33,857 nucleotides of DNA from JBFHKO01 sp041595355 (GTDB lineage: Bacteria; Pseudomonadota; Gammaproteobacteria; Enterobacterales; Aeromonadaceae), in contig JBFHKO010000004.1 in the NCBI GenBank assembly GCA_041595355.1, positions 1 through 33,857 of the forward strand, given 5' to 3'. This document shows positions 1-7,549 of the stretch, one piece after another. Numbering within the stretch: position 1 is the stretch's first letter; every line of letters begins with the position of its first letter. The notes under the pieces were generated by a model. That model was not told where the DNA came from, did no database searches, and worked only from the letters and a program-made list of their open reading frames with translations. A program made the translations under genes and the position numbers.

Positions 1-1375
1 AGGCCGCCAGCAGGGCCTCCAGCTCGACGGCCAGGCCCGGCACTGGCAGCCGCTCGAGTCCGACTGAGGGCTGATCGGGCCAGCGTTGGGCGGCCCAGCG
101 CAGCAGTGCCATCCGGATGCCGGGCGCCCTGCTGCGGTGCAGTGCCAGTCGCAGGCGCCACCAGGCCAGGCGTTCACTGCCATGCAGTCTGCGCATCAGG
201 GGGCGTCGGCCAAGCCAGAGCGCGGCTGCGCCCAGGCAGACGCTCAGGCCGGCCACCAGCCAACCGGGCCCCGAGGCGTGAGGTACCGGGGGGGGCTGCA
301 GCGCTGGGGATGGAAGTGCCAGCTGGCGTTTCGGCAGGCCAGCTTGTTCAATTCGGGCCAGGGCGCTGTTCCACCATGGCAGTCGCTGTGCAGGCAGGGT
401 TAGCGGTCCTCCCTGCTGGGGTAGCACGACTTCCCGCAACCGGTATTGCACCATCAGTTCGCCTTGCTGCAGCCATTCGCGGTGCTGCTGATCATCGATA
501 TAGCTGCGCCAGGCCGGCGAGCGCGGCAGGCTCAGCTCGGGCAGGCCGGCAAGAGCCATGCCCCGGGCCGTGACCGTCAGGGTGCGAAACAGTGGCTCGC
601 CAGGGCGGGCGATCTCTGCCGGCGGCTGCCAGGTTTCCTCCAGTTGCAGGGCGCGGGCAGGCCGCCAGGCCGAGCCGCCGGCGGGGCGAGGCAGCACCCG
701 GATCTGCTGGGTCGGTGCCTGGGCCAGGAAGGGACGCGGGCTTTCGCCTTCGACCAGCAGCCCAGGCAGTGACAGGGGCCCCGGCTGTGTTGGCAGCAGT
801 ACATAGTGGCGCAGCAGCGTGGTGGTGCGCCGTCCCTGGCGGCGCTCTTCCGTCAGCTCATCCTCGCCCAGCTGCCGTACATCCAGCCCTGGCGCTGGCA
901 GCAGGCTCAGACGCTGCAGTTGCACGCCGGGGGCGGGGCGTATGTGCACGCTGTAGATCAGCGGTTCGCCTTCGTAGGCCTGGCGGGAACTCAGCGTTGC
1001 CGTCAGCGTCACCGGTGCGGCGGTGACGGCGGCGGCCGGCCCCGGGCGCAGCATCAGGGCGGCGCTATGCAGGCTGCCAAGCTGCAATGGCGGTACCCTG
1101 CGGGCTCCTGCCGTGCGGGGCAGTAGCGGCAGTACCCAGCGGGTCTGTCCCGCGCGCTGGCTTACCTTGGGCTCGCCAATGAAAAAGTCATGGGTCAGTG
1201 GTCGCAGATCCAGGGCCTCGGCCGGCAGGCTGGCGTCGGCTTCCAGGCTCAGCAACAGGCTGCGTCCGGGAGTGAGGATCGGGCTGTCCAGGCGGGCCTC
1301 CAGCCGTGTCAGTGCCGGGCAGGAGAGGCTCAGCAGGCCAAGAGCCAGGCCGAACAGCTGTTTCAGCCTTACCAT
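1..1375 (-). CDS. BatD-like protein (partial, C-terminus off the left edge)
   Basis: The minus-strand frame is open from an ATG at 1375 to the window edge, giving 458 codons without a stop. Residues 1-22 look like a Sec signal peptide (basic MVRLK, hydrophobic core, then SCPAL). A long beta-rich periplasmic region follows, and a membrane segment lies near residues 368-389, just before a basic cytoplasmic stretch (RRPLMRRL). This layout, and its position last in a moxR-DUF58-VWA operon, fit the BatD/oxygen-tolerance family, whose members are usually around 550-600 residues, so roughly the last fifth is missing. The ATG overlaps the TAA of the upstream VWA-TPR gene by 7 bases, so translation is probably coupled. 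BatD proteins are thought to work with the BatA/BatB VWA proteins at the inner membrane. The exact molecular role is not established. Confidence 0.8.
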   Translation of the reverse strand, partial: MVRLKQLFGLALGLLSLSCPALTRLEARLDSPILTPGRSLLLSLEADASLPAEALDLRPLTHDFFIGEPKVSQRAGQTRWVLPLLPRTAGARRVPPLQLGSLHSAALMLRPGPAAAVTAAPVTLTATLSSRQAYEGEPLIYSVHIRPAPGVQLQRLSLLPAPGLDVRQLGEDELTEERRQGRRTTTLLRHYVLLPTQPGPLSLPGLLVEGESPRPFLAQAPTQQIRVLPRPAGGSAWRPARALQLEETWQPPAEIARPGEPLFRTLTVTARGMALAGLPELSLPRSPAWRSYIDDQQHREWLQQGELMVQYRLREVVLPQQGGPLTLPAQRLPWWNSALARIEQAGLPKRQLALPSPALQPPPVPHASGPGWLVAGLSVCLGAAALWLGRRPLMRRLHGSERLAWWRLRLALHRSRAPGIRMALLRWAAQRWPDQPSVGLERLPVPGLAVELEALLAA

Positions 1376-2817
1376 GGTGGCCCCCGGTATGAATGGGGCG
1401 CGTTGGCTTCCTGACGCTGCAGACGCTGGCGTAACAGGCTGCCGCGAGGCAGTGGCTGTCCGCCGGGGCGTCTGGTCATGCCGGCGGCGTCGGCCACCTG
1501 GCCGGTTTCCGGGGGGGGGGGAGCCTGCTGGCGTTGCCATTGGCGGATGAGGCCGCTGTTGTGCCAGGCATCGGCGTGCTGGGGATCGAGTGCCAGCGCC
1601 GCCTGGTATGCCGCCAGGGCACCGTCCAGATCGCCGGCGAATGCCAGGGCATTGCCGCGATTGTAGTGGCCGCGGACGGTTGCGCTGTCGGCATAGCTCT
1701 GCGCCGCCTCCAGATAGTGGCCGGCACGAAACAGGGCATTACCGCGCCACAGCGGGTCGGTGAAGTGCGCCGCGGCCTCTTCGTAACGACCAGCCTCATA
1801 GAGGGCCAGCGCCGATTCGGCGCTTACTGGCGCCGCCTGGGGCAGCAACAGCAGCAGGGTGCTCATCCACAGCAAACCGCGCCGAAAGGTCAGCGCCAGC
1901 CCCAGCAGTGGCAGCAACAGCCAGTAGCCAAGATCCTGGGGCTGGGATGCCGATGGCCCGGCAATCTGCCCCGCATCTGCGGGCAGCAGCAGGCGCGCCA
2001 GCGCCGCGCTGTCCGTCAGGCGAGCAAAGCGGCCGCCGATCTCATTGGCGGTGGCAGCCAGCAGCGGCAGGTCGGTATGGGCCATGACCGGGCGCCCCTG
2101 TTCATCCTTGAGCAGGGAGCCATTGCCGAGCGGCACTGGGCCGCCCTGTTGGCTGCCGACCGCAAGGATATCCAGGCGGCCAGGCTGCTCGGCGAGCAGG
2201 CCGCGCAACTGGTGCGCCTGCTCGGGGCTCAGGCCATCGCTTATCAGCAGCAGACGACCGTCGGTGCTGCCACTGCGAGCCAGGGTGGCGAGACCGAGGC
2301 GTACGGCAGCAACCGGATCTGAGCCCGGCCGGGGCATCAGCTCGGGCTCCAGCTCGCGCAGCAGGTAGCGCAGGCTGTCGTGATCCCGGGTGGCGGGGCT
2401 GACCAGGTAGGCTCCTCCGGCAAAGGCGATGAGGCCGATGGCCTGCGCCGGAGCCCGCTCCATCAGGTTCAGCAGACCGGCGCGGGCCTGGGTCAGGCGG
2501 GTTGGCGGCAGATCATCGGCCAGCATGGAATGGGAAACATCCAGCAGCCAGATCCAGGATTGTCCGGCGTGATAGAGGGCGCCGGCCTGGCGGTGAGCCG
2601 GTCCGGCCAGCGCCACTATGGCCAGCAGGCAGGGCAGCAGCAATCCGCGGCGCCGACGGGCCGGTATGGCTGCCTGGGCCGGCGCCAGATAGGCCAGCAG
2701 ACTGGGCCGGATCAATGCCTGGGTTCGGCGCGGGGGATGTAATTGTCGCCAGCAGAGCCAGGCCAGCGGCAGCAACGCCAGCAGCCAGAGGGGGCGCAGC
2801 AGGGTCAGCTCACTCAT
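1369..2817 (-). CDS. VWA domain protein with C-terminal TPR repeats (BatB/BatC-like)
   Basis: 482 residues. The start at 2817 (MSELTLL) is chosen because its ATG overlaps the upstream BatA-like stop (ATGAGTGA). Two N-terminal membrane segments (about 5-25 and 58-75) precede a von Willebrand A domain with an intact MIDAS motif DVSHS at residues 93-97 and ISDGLS further on. More hydrophobic segments lie around 295-340. They are followed by TPR-like helices in about 335-425 (NRGNALAFAGDLDGALAAYQ is typical). This architecture corresponds to BatB fused to a BatC-like TPR region. The VWA domain should face the periplasm or membrane surface and bind a partner through a divalent metal. Odd: an uninterrupted run of 11 C on the coding strand (1511-1521) falls after the TPR region in the PPPP codons, and its length decides whether the last ~45 residues are read in frame. 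Confidence 0.88.
   Translation of the reverse strand: MSELTLLRPLWLLALLPLAWLCWRQLHPPRRTQALIRPSLLAYLAPAQAAIPARRRRGLLLPCLLAIVALAGPAHRQAGALYHAGQSWIWLLDVSHSMLADDLPPTRLTQARAGLLNLMERAPAQAIGLIAFAGGAYLVSPATRDHDSLRYLLRELEPELMPRPGSDPVAAVRLGLATLARSGSTDGRLLLISDGLSPEQAHQLRGLLAEQPGRLDILAVGSQQGGPVPLGNGSLLKDEQGRPVMAHTDLPLLAATANEIGGRFARLTDSAALARLLLPADAGQIAGPSASQPQDLGYWLLLPLLGLALTFRRGLLWMSTLLLLLPQAAPVSAESALALYEAGRYEEAAAHFTDPLWRGNALFRAGHYLEAAQSYADSATVRGHYNRGNALAFAGDLDGALAAYQAALALDPQHADAWHNSGLIRQWQRQQAPPPPETGQVADAAGMTRRPGGQPLPRGSLLRQRLQRQEANAPHSYRGPPW
1511..1521. repeat. 11-base G/C homopolymer inside the BatB-like gene
   Basis: There are eleven consecutive G on the plus strand, which is C11 in the coding direction. 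It is the longest mononucleotide run I saw; other G runs in the window reach 8 (288-295, 14056-14063, 21482-21489). In the present length the BatB-like frame continues to its TAA at 1369. One base fewer would end translation at a TGA near 1476. One base more would leave no stop before the BatD ATG and would put it in the same frame. Confidence 0.9.
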
Positions 2818-3760
2818 GCTCCGGCCTCCCAAGCAAGGTCAGCAGACTCAGCAGTGCCAGTGCCAGTGGCCAGGCATAGAGTTCATGACGCGGCCGAAAT
2901 GGCTGCGGCTTGCGGGCTACCGGCTCCAAGCTGTCGATGTCGGCGTAGATGGCGCTCAGGGTCGAGGGATCCCGGGCGCGAAAATAACGACCGCCGGTCA
3001 CGCTGGCCACGGCCTTCAGCGTCGGCTCGTCCAGATCGATGGCGGGGTCGTCGCCCTGCTGACCAGGCTGCCATTCGGCGCCGAGGCCAATGGTATAGAT
3101 TTTCAGCCCCTGGCGGGCCGCCAGACGGGCCGCCATCAGCGGCGCCGCCGGGTCCAGGGTGTCGCGGCCATCGCTCAACAGGATGAGCACGGGGTGGTGC
3201 GCCTGCCCGCTCTCAAGGCCCTGCAGGGCCAACTCGATGGCCGCGCCTATGGCCGTCAGGTGGCCGGCCAGTCCGAAGTCCAGTTCGTCGATGAAGCTCG
3301 TCAGGGCTTGCCAGTCGTCGGACAGCGGCATCATGCGGTAGGCATGGTCGGCAAACAGGATCAGCCCCATGCGATCGCCGGCCCGGCGCGCCACGAAGGT
3401 CTTGAGGCGCTGGCGCACCACCTGCAGACGGTCCAGCCGTTGTGCCTGCTCCTGCATGTCCCGGGTGCGCATGCTGTCGGAGAGATCCACCGCCAGCAGG
3501 ATCTCCCGGCGCGGCGGTGCCAGCATCAGGGGCTCGCCCAGCCATTGGGGCCGGCTCAGGGCTCCGAGCAGTAACACCCAGCAGAGGGTCAGCAGCATGC
3601 CCGGGGTGAGGCGCCGGCGAGGCGGACTCTGGCTCAGCAACGGCAGGGTCGGCAGCGGCAGCGGCTGACTCAGGGGGCGTCGGGCGGGCGGCAGCAGACG
3701 CCGCAGCAGCCAGGGCAGGGGGAGCAGGGCCCACAGCCAGGGCCAGGCCAGCGTCAGCAT
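2810..3760 (-). CDS. VWA domain membrane protein (BatA-like)
   Basis: 316 residues from the ATG at 3760 (MLTLAWPW), which has a GGAGAGAAG ribosome binding site and overlaps the preceding stop by 7 bases (ATGCTGA). The N-terminus holds two hydrophobic segments (1-22 and about 54-70). A VWA domain follows, with the complete MIDAS motif DLSDS at residues 92-96 and a second loop LLSDGRDT. A last membrane helix lies near residues 290-308, so the domain is anchored at both ends, as in BatA-type aerotolerance proteins. In this operon family the VWA proteins are believed to be substrates or partners of the MoxR AAA+ ATPase encoded at the head of the operon. The family assignment is secure; the physiological role in this organism is inference. 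Confidence 0.88.
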   Translation of the reverse strand: MLTLAWPWLWALLPLPWLLRRLLPPARRPLSQPLPLPTLPLLSQSPPRRRLTPGMLLTLCWVLLLGALSRPQWLGEPLMLAPPRREILLAVDLSDSMRTRDMQEQAQRLDRLQVVRQRLKTFVARRAGDRMGLILFADHAYRMMPLSDDWQALTSFIDELDFGLAGHLTAIGAAIELALQGLESGQAHHPVLILLSDGRDTLDPAAPLMAARLAARQGLKIYTIGLGAEWQPGQQGDDPAIDLDEPTLKAVASVTGGRYFRARDPSTLSAIYADIDSLEPVARKPQPFRPRHELYAWPLALALLSLLTLLGRPEHE

Positions 3761-4212
3761 GGCCTGCTTCTCTCCAGCTGGTGCAACCAGCGGTGGCAGT
3801 TTTGCAACAGGGCGGCGGCCTCCTCGGGGCTGGGGCGGGTGTCGGCGTACAGCCACTGGCTCCAGCGCGGGGCAAAGCGGCTGAAATGGGTATTGCCATG
3901 CTGGTCGAGGAAGCTGAGCCAGTCGTGGCCATGCAGGGGGGCTATCTGCTCCCGGGGCCAGCCAAGCAGGGCCGTGCGCTTGAGCCAGAGGGTAAGCCGG
4001 AACATGAAATCGGGCTGGTTGGCCGAGAGGGCGAGCAGCTCCTGGCGAGCTTGTTTCAGGGGGCGCCGGCGGGCCCGCTGGCGCAGCAGCCAGGCCCCCA
4101 GGAGCAGGGTGAGCAGCAGCCCGGCACCGGCGAGTAGCGGGCCGCTCAAGCCGGGCGCCGGTGGCGGGCCTGGCTGGATGTCGCGCAGCTCATAGAGCGG
4201 GAAGCGGCTCAT
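3754..4212 (-). CDS. DUF4381 family membrane protein
   Basis: 152 residues. The ATG at 4212 overlaps the DUF58 stop as ATGA. A single membrane helix spans residues 22-43 and is followed by a basic stretch (RQRARRRPLKQAR) and a cytoplasmic helical region. The opening YELRDIQPGPPPAP and the later motifs WLKR and DWLSFLD are typical of the DUF4381 family, which is found almost only between DUF58 and VWA genes in MoxR operons. Its function is unknown; a structural or adaptor role in the membrane complex is inferred from this invariable context. The downstream BatA-like gene starts within its last codons. Confidence 0.85.
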   Translation of the reverse strand: MSRFPLYELRDIQPGPPPAPGLSGPLLAGAGLLLTLLLGAWLLRQRARRRPLKQARQELLALSANQPDFMFRLTLWLKRTALLGWPREQIAPLHGHDWLSFLDQHGNTHFSRFAPRWSQWLYADTRPSPEEAAALLQNCHRWLHQLERSRPC

Positions 4213-5093
4213 GCCGTCCGGCCCTGATGTGCCAGGGGGTGGGCGGCATCGTGGCGCTGGAAGTCGCTGCTGGCGGCGCGCAGAGCCTGTTCCAGTCGCT
4301 GCTGGCGGTGCCCGGCCACCCGGGCATAATGGCGCCGGAACAGCGCATCGTCGCCGTCCAGGTAGCCCTGCTGCTGGCCGTTGTCGCCGGCCAGCCGGCC
4401 GCTGCCCTGCACGCGTAGCTCGAGGCTGTCCATGATCTGGACACAGCGGAGTTCATGCTGGCGATGCAGGCGGCGCAACCAGAGCAGTCCCTGGCCATTG
4501 AGGCGGTAAAAGTCGCTGAGTACCACTATCTGGCTGCCGGGACGCAGCACGGGGTTCAACCGGCCGAGTCCCTGGGCCAGGGTCGGGCAGTCGGCAGGAC
4601 GAGCCAGGCCGGCCTGATAGGCTGCCAGCAGCCGGGTCAGCCAGTGCAGCAGCGCCTGACGTCGGCCGGCCGGCGCCTGGTAGTGTGCCTGTTCGCCCAG
4701 CAGTATGAGGCCACCGACCTTGTCGCCCTGCTGCAGGGCCTGCCAGGAGAAGCGGGCGGCCAGCAGGGTGGCCAGCCGCGCCTTGAGCTGGCCCTGGGAG
4801 CCGAAGTACATCTCTGGTGCCAGATCCAGCAGCAGGTAGCAGGTGCGATCGCGTTCTTCGCGAAACAACTTGGTATGCGGGCGCCCCGTGCGGGCGGTGA
4901 GACGCCAGTCGATGCTGCGCACATCGTCCCCCGGCAGGTAGGGGCGGGCTTCGGAAAACTCCATGCCGCGGCCCCGTTGTCGCGTGGCGTGGGGACCACT
5001 GCGTGCGCCGTCGCCGCGACTGACGGTCGAGTGCACCGCCCCCTGTCGAGTCGCTAGCAAGGCTGCCAGGGTCAGCTGCAGGCCGTCACTCAT
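4209..5093 (-). CDS. DUF58 domain protein
   Basis: 294 residues. The start at 5093 (MSDGLQLT) is used because it forms an ATGA overlap with the moxR stop; the frame extends further upstream but only inside moxR. Residues 41-80 carry the DUF58 core: GRGMEFSEARPYLPGDDVRS, then IDWRLTAR and a short basic/acidic segment ending FREE. A VWA-like fold follows (LLLDLAPEM, IVVLSDFY). DUF58 proteins are nearly always encoded immediately after moxR. They are assumed to be cytoplasmic partners of the AAA+ ATPase, but no reaction is known. Length and spacing are normal for the family. Confidence 0.9.
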   Translation of the reverse strand: MSDGLQLTLAALLATRQGAVHSTVSRGDGARSGPHATRQRGRGMEFSEARPYLPGDDVRSIDWRLTARTGRPHTKLFREERDRTCYLLLDLAPEMYFGSQGQLKARLATLLAARFSWQALQQGDKVGGLILLGEQAHYQAPAGRRQALLHWLTRLLAAYQAGLARPADCPTLAQGLGRLNPVLRPGSQIVVLSDFYRLNGQGLLWLRRLHRQHELRCVQIMDSLELRVQGSGRLAGDNGQQQGYLDGDDALFRRHYARVAGHRQQRLEQALRAASSDFQRHDAAHPLAHQGRTA

Positions 5094-6046
5094 GTCACCA
5101 CTACCTTCTGCAGCAGGCGTGCTATCACCTGATTGGCGTCGATGCCTTCGGATTCGGCCTCCATGCTCAGCAGCAGCCGATGACGCAGTACCGGATAGGC
5201 CCAGCACTGCACGTCATCCGGCGTGACGTGGTCCCGGCCTCCCAACCAGGCGCGAACCCGGGCGCAACGTGCCAGTGCCAGCGTGGCTCTGGGACTCACC
5301 CCGCCGACCAGCCAGCGCCCCAGCTCGGCATCGTAGCCCTTGGGATGGCGGGTCGCCATGATGAGGGCGATCAGGTAGTGCTCGATGGCGGGTGCCAGGC
5401 GGACCTGGAGCACCTCGCGGCGGGCGGCAAACAGCTCGCTCTGGGTCAGGTGCGGTGGGCGGGGCGGGCTGGCGGAGCCCAGCTCGCCGTCGGTCAGATG
5501 CAGTATGGCCAGTTCGGTGGCGGCGTCGGGGTAGTCCAATTGCAGGTGCAGCATGAAGCGATCCAGCTGTGCTTCCGGCAAGGGATAGGTCCCCTCCTGC
5601 TCCAGGGGGTTTTGGGTGGCCATCACCAGGAAGAGCTCCGGTAGCGGGTAGCTCTTGCGCCCTATGGTGATTTGGCGTTCGGCCATGGCCTCCAGCAGGG
5701 CGCTCTGTACCTTGGCGGGAGCCCGATTGATCTCGTCGGCCAGCAGCAGGTGGTGGAATAGCGGCCCGGGTTGAAAGCTGAAGCTGCCATCCTGAGGGCG
5801 ATAGATATCGGTACCGGTGAGATCCGCCGGCAGCAGATCCGGGGTGAACTGGATGCGATGGAACAGCCCTTCGATGCAGCCGGCCAGCTGTTTGATGGCG
5901 CGGGTCTTGGCGAGGCCGGGAGGCCCTTCCACCAGTATGTGGCCATCGGCCAGCAGCGCCAGCATCAGGCCATCGACCAGCTCGGGTTGACCCAGTACCT
6001 GGGTGTTCAGGTAGGCGCGCACCCGATTGATTGCTTGTCTAGACAT
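5090..6046 (-). CDS. MoxR-family AAA+ ATPase
   Basis: 318 residues, the usual MoxR length. Walker A is GPPGLAKT at residues 41-48 and Walker B is LLLADEIN with the acidic pair at 104-105. ATQNPLEQEGTYPLPEAQLD contains sensor 1 and the arginine-rich part of the AAA+ core, and the C-terminal lid includes ARCARVRAWL. MoxR ATPases act as chaperone-like machines that help mature or activate protein complexes together with VWA proteins. This is the first gene of a six-gene operon with overlapping starts and stops. The ATG at 6046 has only a weak purine-rich ribosome site (AAGAGC). The promoter must lie in the 190-bp gap shared with divergent fadI, but I could not pick out a convincing -35/-10 pair. 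Confidence 0.93.
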   Translation of the reverse strand: MSRQAINRVRAYLNTQVLGQPELVDGLMLALLADGHILVEGPPGLAKTRAIKQLAGCIEGLFHRIQFTPDLLPADLTGTDIYRPQDGSFSFQPGPLFHHLLLADEINRAPAKVQSALLEAMAERQITIGRKSYPLPELFLVMATQNPLEQEGTYPLPEAQLDRFMLHLQLDYPDAATELAILHLTDGELGSASPPRPPHLTQSELFAARREVLQVRLAPAIEHYLIALIMATRHPKGYDAELGRWLVGGVSPRATLALARCARVRAWLGGRDHVTPDDVQCWAYPVLRHRLLLSMEAESEGIDANQVIARLLQKVVVT

Positions 6047-6238
6047 ATCAAGCTCTTGGTCCCTCTAGCATGGTCTGGGGATTCTACTCCCTGGCGCGGC
6101 GAAACGGCAGGGTGGCAAGCGAAGCTTGTTGCACTCTGTGAACTGGACGCAGTCGCGAGCGAAAAAATCGTCTTAACTTGAACGAAGGACGGAACCCCCG
6201 AGCATCTGCTGCCGCCCGTCGGCCGCTAAGGAGTCAAC
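6047..6238. other. Divergent intergenic region between moxR and fadI
   Basis: This 192-bp gap must hold the promoters for the moxR operon (leftward) and fadIJ (rightward). It is more AT-rich near 6160-6180. A strong ribosome site AAGGAG (6228-6233) precedes the fadI ATG by five bases. I looked for a FadR- or PsrA-like operator and found no clear palindrome. Confidence 0.6.
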
Positions 6239-7549
6239 ATGGAGAGGACACAGGGGTTACGAACCCCCGGCGGCGAGCGTATTGCCGTGGTGAGCGGGCT
6301 GCGCACCCCCTTTGCCCGTCAGGCCAGCGCCTTCCACGGGGTGCCGGCATTGGAGCTGGGGCGCAGCCTGGTAACCGAGCTGCTGCTGCGCAGCGATCTG
6401 GATCCGGCGTTGGTGGAGCTGCTGGTGTTTGGCCAGGTGATCCAGATGCCGGAGGCACCCAATATCGCCAGGGAAATTGTACTGGCCAGTCCATTGGGTG
6501 CCCATACCGATGCCTACAGCGTTTCCCGCGCCTGCGCCACCAGCTTCCAGGCTGTGGCGTGCGTGGCCGAGGCGCTGCAATGCGGTCAGGTCGACATCGG
6601 CATTGCCGGAGGCGCCGATTCCGCCTCCGTGTTGCCTATCGGCGTCAGCAAAGCCCTGGCCCGCAGCCTGCTGGATCTCAGCAAGGCGCGAACGCTGCGC
6701 CAGCGCTGGCAGGCACTGCGTGGTTTGCGGCTGCGGGATCTCAAGCCGGTGCCGCCGGCCATCGCCGAGTATTCGACCGGCCTCACCATGGGGGACACGG
6801 CCGAGCAGATGGCCAAGTCCCACCATATCAGTCGCGCCGAGCAGGATGCCTATGCTCACGGCTCCCACCAGAAGGCCGCCGCCGCCTGGGAGAGCGGCAA
6901 GCTGGACGACGAAGTGGCGCTGACCCTGGTGCCCCCTTTCAAGCAGGTGCTCGAGCGCGACAACTGCGTTCGCTTCGACTCCGAGCTGGCGAGCTATGCC
7001 CGACTCAAGCCCGCCTTCGATCGCGCCTTTGGCAGTGTCACCGCCGGCAATGCCAGCCCCATGACCGATGGGGCCGCCGCCCTGCTGTTGATGCGCGAAG
7101 GGCGGGCCCGGGAGCTGGGGCTGCCGGTACTGGGTTTTTTGCGCAGCTATGCCTTCGCCGCCCTGCCGGTAGCCAGCGACATGCTGTTGGGGCCCGTCTA
7201 CGCCACCCCCAGGGCCCTGATCCGCGCCGGTTGCCGGCTTGCCGACCTGACTCTCATCGATATGCACGAGGCCTTCGCCGCCCAAGTGCTGGTCAACCTC
7301 AAACTGTTTGCCGACGCCGACTTTGGGCGTACGCAACTGGGGCTGCCATCGGCGCTGGGAGAGATCGATGCAGCCAGGTTGAATGTTCTCGGCGGCTCCC
7401 TGGCCTACGGCCACCCGTTTGCCGCCACCGGGGCGCGCATGATCACCCAGACCCTGCGCGAACTGGCGCGTCGTGGCGGCGGTCTGGCCTTGACCACCGC
7501 CTGTGCCGCCGGCGGTTTGGGTGCGGCCATGATTTGGGAGGTGGCATGA
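6239..7549 (+). CDS. fadI: 3-ketoacyl-CoA thiolase FadI (acetyl-CoA C-acyltransferase)
   Basis: 436 residues, the same length as E. coli FadI. The last step of beta-oxidation is done here: thiolytic cleavage of 3-ketoacyl-CoA to acetyl-CoA and a shortened acyl-CoA. The thiolase residues are all visible: nucleophile Cys99 in SRACATSFQ, His392 in YGHPFAATGAR, and the second cysteine Cys422 in TTACAAGGLG. GNASPMTDGAAA is the conserved thiolase loop. The ATG at 6239 follows a strong AAGGAG. The stop overlaps the fadJ ATG (GCATGATG), so FadI and FadJ are translationally coupled, matching the known anaerobic or medium-chain beta-oxidation complex. FadI rather than FadA is preferred because thiolase precedes the multifunctional subunit and because of length. 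Confidence 0.95.
   Translation: MERTQGLRTPGGERIAVVSGLRTPFARQASAFHGVPALELGRSLVTELLLRSDLDPALVELLVFGQVIQMPEAPNIAREIVLASPLGAHTDAYSVSRACATSFQAVACVAEALQCGQVDIGIAGGADSASVLPIGVSKALARSLLDLSKARTLRQRWQALRGLRLRDLKPVPPAIAEYSTGLTMGDTAEQMAKSHHISRAEQDAYAHGSHQKAAAAWESGKLDDEVALTLVPPFKQVLERDNCVRFDSELASYARLKPAFDRAFGSVTAGNASPMTDGAAALLLMREGRARELGLPVLGFLRSYAFAALPVASDMLLGPVYATPRALIRAGCRLADLTLIDMHEAFAAQVLVNLKLFADADFGRTQLGLPSALGEIDAARLNVLGGSLAYGHPFAATGARMITQTLRELARRGGGLALTTACAAGGLGAAMIWEVA

Noticed and set aside
6047..6238. FadR- or PsrA-type operator upstream of fadI
   Set aside because: TTGGTCCCT and GGTCTGGGG fragments exist, but no symmetric site close to the known consensus could be built.
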